Shown: piece by piece, positions 1 to 13,202 of the stretch | Position numbering within the stretch: position 1 is the stretch's first letter | How the letters are laid out: every line of letters begins with the position of its first letter | Source: Ectocarpus siliculosus | Taxonomy: Eukaryota; Sar; Phaeophyceae; Ectocarpales; Ectocarpaceae | Length of the DNA: 13,202 nt | NCBI GenBank assembly: GCA_000310025.1 | Contig: FN648707.1 | Span: forward strand, 926,325-939,526 | Direction: 5' to 3' | Made by a program: the position numbers and the translations under genes | Notes under the pieces: model-generated | Told to the model about the DNA's origin: nothing | Databases searched by the model: none | The model's input: the letters and a program-made list of their open reading frames with translations, nothing else

Positions 1-173
1 CTCCAACGGTAGAACTCTGGCTCTTGTTTGCTATCGCTACCACTACGTGAGCCTCGAATATTTCGCGACTTGTGCCTAGCCCCCCACTACCGCGTCGCCC
101 GCCATCGCCGCTGCCACGACTCAACGACGTCCTCTCTCCCCCGTTCAATGTCTTGTTTGCCTCGATTGTCTAG

Positions 174-335
174 GATGGGTTCGTTTACATCGACGGAGAG
201 CACTCGGTGCACTCGATGCAGCTAGGAGACGAGCTGCGAATGTCAGCGAACGCACCCCCCCTGTACCTTTACGCCCAGGAGCCACCACCTGTAGGACCAG
301 GCAAGCCAATCTCTGCACCTTGGCGGCATTTGTGA
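174..335 (+). CDS. Possible 3'-terminal exon of an NAD-kinase-like protein (partial gene)
   Basis: A pyrimidine-rich tract ending in TAG (171-173) is followed by an open frame of 53 codons to a TGA at 333-335. The TAG is itself an in-frame stop, so the coding part must begin at a splice acceptor here and the gene continues off the left edge. The peptide has the pattern Y-I-D-G-E, about ten residues, L-G-D-E-L-R-M-S, then P-P-L-Y-L-Y. This resembles the C-terminal beta strands of NAD kinases, where a 'DG...l..GD.i.i..s..pL' pattern closes the NAD-binding domain. NAD kinases phosphorylate NAD to NADP. The last 20 residues are proline-rich and nondescript, so the exon may instead end at a GT at 291 (phase 0). 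A diacylglycerol/sphingosine-kinase-type C-terminus also carries a 'DGE' and is an alternative. The family call rests on a short segment. Confidence 0.35.
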   Translation, partial: DGFVYIDGEHSVHSMQLGDELRMSANAPPLYLYAQEPPPVGPGKPISAPWRHL

Positions 336-2689
336 TGGACTTGTTTCTTGTCCCATGTGGTTGTTTCTCTCGGAGCTGCGAGATGAAGAATGTGGAGTCG
401 ATGGCAGCGCTGGGCAAGCTCCAACTGCTTCTTTTACCTCACGGAGCTCTTGCGATGCTGCAGTCCGGCTCTCACTGAAGGGCCTGGCGTCTGGATTGGT
501 TGGGTTGGATGTCTTGTTTCAGGCCTCGGAAATGTCGTTTTGCTGCACGCTCGTTGCCGAGGCAAGCAGCACGTGACTGGTAGTTCGTCAGTAAGATTCT
601 CATCCCCGACCTCCTGCTGCATGTGTTCCAGGCAGCTCGTGAAGTGTTGATGGGCCGCCCAACTCTTTCGCGGGCTTGTCGTGTCGGAGTTGCGAGTGGG
701 ACGGCCGCGCACCAATGTAGAGGACGATGGTTTTAAGTATTGACGAACAGCCGCTGAAAATGCGGCGAATTTCTATCGTAGCAAGACAACGGGGGCTGAC
801 TATCGCTACGAGGGTGGTTGTCGCCCTTGCTCGCCGTGTTAGATATGGCGGGTAAGGATTGGCTGAACCGCGTTGTCGGAACACACCTGACCTGGCGTGA
901 CTGAGAGTAGTTCCATGTCTCCAAACTGGGTTTAGTGTGGCGTACTCTTCTTGGACACTCCCTGCTGTAGCGGAAAGTTGTTCTCGCTGAACTTCGCCAC
1001 TCTTCATGCTTTGGTGGCGAATTTTGTTGTCAACTCTTCCTTGGGCGTCGCTTATCTTCGTGGGGTCGTGGTGTACTTTCGCTCGTTTGGTTAACGTCAA
1101 AGGGGTGTGGCCGTGTCTTGGAGGCAAAAGCCAAGTAAAATATGAAGTTTCAATAGATAGGTCGGGGGCTAAACGATCATATGCCTTTTGGTGCCTTGTA
1201 CCTCGCTCCGGAAGGCCTCCTATGTACATAATGGTGCGAGGTTTGTTTCCCATCTCTCAAACGTTGGTAAGTTGTGTTGTGTTTCGCGCGAGGCACGCGA
1301 TGGTTGAGCTTGGTTACGGTATCATCGTAATATCCTCTGTCGTACCCCCCCCAATGGTCTAACGACTACGGCATGCACGACTATGAGTACACCCCCCCCC
1401 CTCCCCAACCCCCAAACGAGAATCGCCTCAAGCGTGGAGACAACGTTGCCGTATTAGCGTCGGGATTATACAAATGGTACAATTTTATGTATTCGGACTG
1501 TACTGAAGATTAAGATTCCCCCCCTACCTCTTGATTGGCCGCGGGGCGATATCTGTTCGCCAATCTTCGCGATCTCCGCCGGGGCAAACACAACAATCGT
1601 TGCTCTTTTTTGTTCCAAGCCCCCCCAGCTACTTCCATCCGTTCTCGGATTCTGGAATGCTTGCTCGTAAAACGCATTTTGACTCGACATCGAAGCAGCA
1701 GCGTGTGTTTGTATTCGAGCTGTGTCTCTCTGATTTTGATAACACTGCGCAGGGGGATTTTTGCCACGGGTCGTTCCTGTCAAAGATCCTCCCCTGTCTC
1801 TTGTTGATGAGCCCGGGGGTGATTTTTTTCCGCAACACCGTTGTGCGATTGCTCCGGGGGGTTGACAGAGGGTATAGAGTACGCTGTAGAGGAAATGGGC
1901 GGGGTCTTGCCTGTTATCGTTGAGGACAGCTTCTACCGAGAATGCACCGGAAAGCTTTGCCCCACCGTGCAGCACAGAAGAGGTTTGTTGAGGGATAGTT
2001 TATTCTTGTGCCCAATGCGGGATTGCATAAACGACGCCGGGAGTGGAAAGTCGTCCTTGCCTCCTGTGAGAGTTGGGGTGAGCACACGTAACCTCCTCGT
2101 GTATTGATGTAGCAAGAAATCGGCAGGGGTCAAGCACACCAGTTTGAAACAAGAGCATAAGCACGTGCTGAAGAACTCGCGATCGGTATCAGCTGGTGAC
2201 GGCAATATGTTAGCAGCCCCCACCCTCCGTCTAGGAGACATAAGACGTGAAAAAACGCGACTCCAGTTCGATTGTCGTGGCTATGTAGCCGTCATCGAAA
2301 TTATCCGATGGAACATCGAGGGCGTGGGGGGCAGGTGGCATAAGCATAGATAGGCTAAAGAAACTCTCCAGAGCTGCAGAATTCTGCGCTGAAGGCATCG
2401 GTCACTCATGCTTCGCACGTCCCCGGCATCAAACAGAGAAGCCACAATTTTTTAATGCGTAACATTCCCTTGAAACGGCCGTCGCACACGTACCAAGTAC
2501 TCTGCTCGCAATCGAAAAAGATGCCCGCTCCCTCGCCCATCCATTGCTCACCCCGTCGAACTAATGCACTTCTACCGTTCCGCTGATAAGACAGCAATGT
2601 GAGTATCCTAGGTAATCCTCCGGAGTACACGCGATACAACGCTGAGAGACAAGGCTTGAGACAGCTGGGGCTACGGAGAAACGACGGTG
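336..2689. other. Unassigned stretch, no supported gene
   Basis: Open frames on both strands (longest 217 codons, minus, ending at 600) have no recognisable motifs, show random-like composition, and lack flanking splice sites that join to anything. The stretch lies between the 3' ends of two convergent genes, so it should hold their 3' untranslated regions. I see no obvious AATAAA-type signal I would commit to. It includes a run of ten C (1392-1401) and a second C-rich stretch near 1346-1352. A short motif near 1354-1377 recurs in MAPK intron 6. The minus strand below 2690 should be the 3' UTR of the SET gene. Confidence 0.6.
1392..1401. repeat. Poly-C tract
   Basis: Ten consecutive C, followed by further C-rich sequence to about 1415. 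Simple low-complexity sequence in the unassigned stretch. Confidence 0.8.
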
Positions 2690-3872
2690 TCAACACTGCA
2701 AATGAACTGCGGCCGACACGACCGCGAACCTTCGACGTTGGTCTTCATCTGCGAAAACCGAAACCCACGCCTCGACTCTACCCAGCAACAATTGCAGTCC
2801 CCCAACGGTGTCGCGTGCGGAGCAGCCTCTCGTCGCGTCGAGCAAGTCGCAAACGAGGTCGAAAATATAGTATGCCGGCGGGTGCGACGTCACAGGCCCC
2901 AGCGCAGCGCCTAGCCACTGCTCCAGCGCGTTCAGTTCTCGCATGGCCCAGTCCAAGAACTCCGGCTGTATTGTAGGCGATGAGGAATTGGGCGAACCCG
3001 ACCGAGGACGTTGGCCATCATCGGTCGACCGAGCCGAGAGCTCTAGTTTCAGCCGCATATAGGCACAACTGAACGTCGTCCAGTGGCGGCTGCCCAGAAC
3101 GGTGACAGATGTCTCTAGCATACCCTTAACCGTGTCGCGCCTCGCCTGTAGCTGCTCATCAGGGTGGTGCGGCCACCCCCGGCTCCCGCTGCGGCCGTCC
3201 GGTGCCATATTGGTGCAACTGGCACTTGGTGAACGGGGATCAACGGTATGGGCCATGACTAGCGCAAATACCTCTGCGCTCACAATGCTCTCTTTGCAGT
3301 GCAGGCTTCGCGATGGTGCACTGTCACTGCAAGTACTGTCGATATTGCTGCACCACCCGCAATACTGACATACCCACATCTCGCTCTGTTTCCACCATTC
3401 AGCGAACACCGTTTCTTCTTCAGGTCGTCGTCGTGCTCCACCCCCCTTGTAAGGACCGCCATCGCGACAAGTAGGAGTGGAGTGCCCCTCCGCCGACCTG
3501 GAGCTGCCCACAACCCTCCCTCCGCTACTCGAGCGCCGCTCTTGTGGTGAGTTGTAACCTTTGCAGCACTCGGGGCACACCACTTGCCGAACTTCATCAT
3601 GCGGTCGCGAGCACCGGTCACAGCTGCACAGAAACCCCCGTGATAACCACAAATGTCGCCGGCGAACAACGGTTCCCATGACCTCGATTCCGGAGGGCAG
3701 GTAGCTAAGGGTCAGCTCCTCTCCTGCGGCGACAGGCCGCAGGGTCATGAACGCTCTTTCCACGCCGCCACCATCGAGCGTAACGCGAGTGCAGTTGGCA
3801 GTACAGCTGTGGTTGAAACGGGAGCCACGCTCATACAGCGAACCTTCTTGACCCATGCAGTTCGCCCAATAC
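2690..3872 (-). CDS. SET gene exon 2 (terminal)
   Basis: One base of codon 188, then residues 189-581 and stop TGA (2692-2690). It holds the catalytic core motifs NHSC and GEELTLSY, the post-SET cysteines, a serine/glycine-rich linker (about 300-335), the second cysteine cluster and the helical C-terminal region. It is a single long exon, in contrast to the finely split MAPK gene next to it. Confidence 0.85.
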
Positions 3873-4934
3873 CTGAAGCGAGCGGGTTACGTGTACCAGG
3901 GTGATAGTTTCATGCAGCCTGTCGGTGGTCCGGCACCCAGTGGTGCCCGTTGCCCCCTTCGTGTTCACATGCAAACTCTCCCTAGAGTCAGGGCAGGCAA
4001 AGAACGGTCCTCCATACAAAAAAAAGGCGACGTACGGCGGCAAGAACTTGACAAACAAGCTCGTGTGCCGGCGACCACATGCGTGGTTGTATACATACCT
4101 CCTACCTATAGTCTAACGGGAACGGATCCTGGTTCTTCTCCGGTGGCATCACATAGATAGAGACTATCTATACTGCATGTATGTGGTCCTTACGAATGAT
4201 GTGTTCCTACTACGATGTCGTAAATCGATGGACTATCGCACTTGCATGCGATGTCTATCGACGTTACAGAGGTAGATAAACATGTAGGTGGTGGTACATT
4301 ACGTTCAGATAGATACATACAGCAGTATCGATGATGATGATGGTGGTACGTATGTATCCTTTGTGGCTTGCCTGTGGACCGCTCCTACAAGCTCACGCGA
4401 GGGCAAGCTGCGCAGGTCGCGATCACACTTCCTCAACCAAGCAACTTCACGTCGAACAAGCGTGACAATAGCATTGTTGTTGTCGTCGCCGTCGTCATCG
4501 ACATCGTCGTCATGGCCGTCGTTGTCGGTGGTGGTGGCGGGAGCGGTGGTGGTGGTGGTGTCAGCAGGTCGCATGCTCGAAGAAAGCTCCTGCACTCGAG
4601 ATCGGATGCTCGCAGTGGACGAAAGGTAGGCAAGCGCAAAGCGGTACGTTTCCTCGTAGCAGCCGCTCAAGACGCCTCCCGTATCTGTTGGGGCGAGTCT
4701 GACGCATGGGGGGCAGTGCTTGTGCTGAACGGTGATGGGAGACAGGGGAGGCAGCTTCGAGGATGCGGCTACTACCGCGGCATCATCACGCCGACCAGGC
4801 ACCAAGAAGAATGCAGTCTCCTTAAACAACACTTGCCCTTTCACCAAATCCTTGGTCGCAAACAATCCCTGGCCAGCTACGCATGAGATTTTGATCTCAC
4901 AACAACCATCGGCCTCCAGCCCGCCCGAAATCAT
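2690..4934 (-). CDS. SMYD-like SET-domain protein (putative protein lysine methyltransferase), two exons
   Basis: Model: exon 1 4934-4372, intron 4371-3873, exon 2 3872-2690; 581 residues plus TGA. The start is the first ATG of the open frame; the frame is closed upstream by TGA at 4955-4953 and no acceptor lies close by. SET pieces in order: GQGLFAT (residues 21-27, SAM-binding start of the SET domain); a Thr/Asp/Asn-rich insert (about 126-154); YWANCM (189-194); NHSC (208-211); GEELTLSY (238-245) with the catalytic-type Tyr; a post-SET zinc cluster of Cys 270, 272, 275, 287 and 290. The C-terminal half has a second C-x2-C-x2-C cluster (356-362) and VLGSRHWTT (446-454), resembling the helical C-terminal domain of SMYD proteins. 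SMYD proteins transfer methyl groups from SAM to lysines. A MYND finger normally sits after the N-terminal SET piece; here only H-x-H-C-x2-C (71-77) and Cys92 are seen. In the NHSCxPN motif the Pro is replaced (NHSCTAN). The family call is firm; substrate and location are unknown. Confidence 0.85.
3873..4371 (-). other. SET gene intron, probable GC-AG type (499 bp)
   Basis: The donor is CAG|GCAAGC, close to the known consensus for GC donors (AG|GCAAGT). The acceptor is cgcttcag|G at 3873. Both sites are phase 2. In the frame of exon 2 a TAA lies 15 bases upstream of this acceptor, so an intron is required. The intron contains GATA-like and ATG/CAT-rich sequence and a small inverted repeat (ATAGATA...TATCTAT, about 4153-4171). 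I see no third exon in it. Confidence 0.65.
4372..4934 (-). CDS. SET gene exon 1
   Basis: Encodes residues 1-187 plus two bases of codon 188. It carries the N-terminal SET segment (GQGLFATKDL...GQVLFKETAF), a Cys-poor remnant in the MYND position, and an acidic/threonine-rich insert. The 3' end is set by the CAG|GCAAG donor, which is the boundary that gives the most natural join to exon 2 (…LVGAVH-R-YWANCM…). Confidence 0.7.
4473..4559 (-). repeat. Trinucleotide low-complexity tract coding a Thr/Asp/Asn-rich insert
   Basis: On the plus strand it reads as imperfect GTT/GTC/GGT triplets. On the coding strand it gives runs of Thr, then Asp, then Asn (residues about 126-154) between the N-terminal SET segment and the catalytic core. 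It is in frame and likely a length-variable loop. Confidence 0.85.
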
Positions 4935-5585
4935 TTGGGTGCAACACACGGGTCAGGTGGCAAGCAAGGTGCAAGTACTGGCCTGGCTGGTGATTTGAAT
5001 TTGTCAGAATTTAATTTGCCAGGGGGCTCCGCGGATTCGAGAGGAACACGAGGCGGGGTTTCCTGCGGGTAGCTTGACTTGCCCTTCGAGAGCCAAGAAA
5101 GAGGAGCGACGTAAGTTCTGTTTGTGCCGAGTAATTCCAACAATAGCACCGCCGTACCGCGCGGTGTAAAGCGAGACCAACAAGGGTGAGGGCCAGGGTG
5201 ACCTCATCTAGTCTCGTGCCGGCGTAGCGCTCTTGGCCTCTCGCGTCTCAGAAAATCGTCTGCGGCGCGTGTTGTCGCTCGGCTCGATCGGGTGTCAAAT
5301 TGTAAAAAGCTACGAAGGCCTTTGTGCGTGGTTGGAACAACAGGCAGGCGGCGTGCCCTCTCTGCTCGAGCCTTGAGCGGAGGCTGCAGGTAGTGCTCAG
5401 GCCTGCTTAGGGGGGCTGTCTGTTGCACTTCGTGCGCGTTTCAGCTGGTGAAGCCGTTGCACGGAGGTGGTCTGGGGGGAGGGAGCCGGAAAGGGTATTT
5501 CGGTTCCCCTTTGCTTGGACGGCCAGGTTGCCAGGATCTGCTGTCTGCATAAGGCGGGAGAGAGAGGGAGAGAGAGAGCTGAGCC
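4935..5585. promoter_or_regulatory. Divergent intergenic region between the SET and MAPK genes
   Basis: This is 651 bp between two outward-facing start codons (4934 minus, 5586 plus), so it should hold both promoters and both 5' UTRs. The plus strand has no ATG from about 4886 to 5585, consistent with a 5' leader scanned by ribosomes. A/T-rich patches lie near 4993-5020 and 5296-5310. I see no convincing TATA box. A GTAAGT at 5111 and a TTTCAG ending at 5444 could bound a leader intron of the MAPK gene, but this is only a possibility. Confidence 0.55.
5557..5578 (+). repeat. GA-rich tract just upstream of the MAPK start codon
   Basis: Imperfect (GA)n ending eight bases before the ATG, within the probable 5' UTR. 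It is complementary in type to the (CT)n tract at 6010-6026 in intron 1. Confidence 0.8.
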
Positions 5586-12494
<6,909 letters not shown>

Positions 12495-12582
12495 GTGAGA
12501 AAGCAAGTCCTGGGCCAAGGATGGGAGATGGGGTGACGGGGGGTGGATGGTGGATGTTTGTTCGGTGTACGACACAAGGTAC

Positions 12583-12596
12583 CACACACACACACA
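12583..12596 (+). repeat. (CA)n microsatellite in intron 7
   Basis: Seven alternating CA units, followed by an imperfect extension (AGCAAACACACC). Confidence 0.85.
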
Positions 12597-12864
12597 AGCA
12601 AACACACCCGGTGGTATCTTGCGTTTTGACTTGTTGGATAATGTCACGGGGCGTGGTGTGCGGGCTGTGGTATAGGTTGTCGCCTTGTTTGTTTGACTTG
12701 CGAGTAGATTCATGTTTTGGGCTCAAGGTGACAACGTGAAAATTCCAGGCAGCATCGGATGCGGGTTGTATCTCGGGTGGGTGTATGCATCATTTTCTTG
12801 TGGTACAACAAACGGTGTTCGATGCATGCGTACCGTTGTGGGTGTGACCTCATCGATCCAATCT

Positions 12865-13167
12865 CGGCTCTGTTGCTACTACTGTAGGCCGCCGTTCGTT
12901 CCCAGTGACCGAAACCCGGACAACAACCTTTGAAGGATTTTTGCGAGCTTGACGATCGTTGCGGCAAATACCATGCTGCGCTGTTGGGGGCTCGATAGAG
13001 TAGAGCCGCCGGTACCGGCTCTGTTGCTACTACTGTAGGCCGCCGTTCGTTCCCAGTGACCGAAACCCGGACAACAACCTCTGAAGGATTTTTGCGAGCT
13101 TGACGATCGTTGCGGCATATACCATGCTGCGCTGTTCGGGGCTCGATAGAGTAGATCCGCCGGTACC
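12865..13167. repeat. Two tandem copies of a 151-bp unit
   Basis: Copy 1 is about 12865-13015, copy 2 about 13016-13166; each runs from CGGCTCTGTTGC to GCCGGTAC. I count four single-base differences (for example TTTGAAGG/TCTGAAGG and CAAATA/CATATA), so the copies are about 97% identical and the duplication is recent. No coding sense on either strand. Confidence 0.9.
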
Positions 13168-13169
13168 CA

Positions 13170-13184
13170 GGGGGGGGGGGGGGG
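13170..13184. repeat. Poly-G tract
   Basis: Fifteen consecutive G directly after the second 151-bp copy. It could form quadruplex structure and could also be a length-error site in assembly. Confidence 0.85.
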
Positions 13185-13202
13185 AATGGGCCCATACTAA
13201 CA

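Larger units (their letters stand above)
12495..13202 (+). other. PH-MAPK intron 7, incomplete at right edge
   Basis: Starts GTGAGA. No frame in the remaining 708 bases encodes the expected C-lobe segment, so the intron probably runs off the window. It contains a (CA)n tract, a 151-bp tandem duplication and a G15 run. Confidence 0.75.

Noticed and set aside
600-1253. 217-codon open frame on the minus strand
   Set aside because: No recognisable domain or motif, random-like composition, no flanking splice signals that extend it; long stop-free stretches are expected in GC-rich DNA.
1466-1975. 169-codon open frame on the minus strand
   Set aside because: No motif, low-complexity and proline/arginine-rich, with competing open frames on the opposite strand.
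1841-2107. Plus-strand frame with a plausible-looking VLPVIVEDSFYREC segment
   Set aside because: Not matched to any family I know and not linked by phase-compatible splice sites to other exons.
2406-2696. Minus-strand frame ending inside the SET 3' region, with possible microexon signals near 2540-2580
   Set aside because: It only overlaps the SET stop codon in another frame; the splice signals are isolated and nothing in the peptide fits the SET protein C-terminus.
4396-4397. Strong-looking GTGAGC donor in SET exon 1
   Set aside because: It is phase 1 while the only usable acceptor at 3872 is phase 2; it would need an extra exon that I cannot find.
4428-4429. Alternative GT donor AA|GTGTGA in SET exon 1
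   Set aside because: The phase is compatible but the site is weak, and it removes the ELVGAVH helix that naturally leads into YWANCM. Kept as second choice.
12865-13167. CRISPR-like or direct-repeat array
   Set aside because: Only two long units with no spacers, in a eukaryotic intron; a plain tandem duplication.
12710-13195. 161-codon minus-strand frame with a repeated peptide
   Set aside because: The repetition is only the 151-bp DNA duplication read in one frame; it lies inside intron 7 and resembles no protein family.

Overview
The window looks like nuclear DNA of a stramenopile, most likely a brown alga. This rests on moderately GC-rich sequence, long pyrimidine- and T/G-rich introns with GT-AG borders cutting genes into short exons, and a MAP kinase carrying an N-terminal PH domain, an architecture I associate with stramenopiles. 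The organism assignment is inference. There are no bacterial operons, no ribosome-binding-site pattern, no CRISPR array and no recognisable tRNA or rRNA gene.

Layout. (1) Bases 174-335 (+) look like the last coding exon of a gene entering from the left. Its beta-rich peptide resembles the C-terminus of an NAD kinase (tentative). (2) Bases 336-2689 hold no gene I can support. (3) Bases 4934-2690 (-) carry a two-exon SET-domain protein of the SMYD type, 581 residues. Its intron is best explained with a GC donor. (4) Bases 4935-5585 separate two divergent start codons, and the + strand contains no ATG there. (5) From 5586 (+) to the right edge lies a MAP kinase gene with an N-terminal PH domain. 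I resolve seven exons (5586-5610, 8662-8831, 9721-9839, 10190-10310, 10935-11147, 11601-11720, 12267-12494) that join without a frame break into 332 residues. They cover the PH domain, linker, kinase N-lobe, catalytic loop, a TEY activation loop and the start of the C-lobe. The rest of the kinase lies beyond the window.

Biology. A MAP kinase with a PH domain could couple membrane lipid or protein docking to TEY-type MAPK signalling. The divergent SMYD-like protein is a putative protein lysine methyltransferase. The two share one short upstream region and may be co-regulated; nothing else links their functions.

Most striking details: a 25-nt first coding exon separated by 3,051 bp from the rest of the PH domain; a degenerate 68-71-bp tandem repeat in intron 2 that has copied the end of exon 2 with its splice donor; a GC-AG intron in the SET gene; an ATG-free stretch of about 700 bp before the MAPK start; a serine at the MAPK gatekeeper position; and a recent 151-bp tandem duplication in intron 7.
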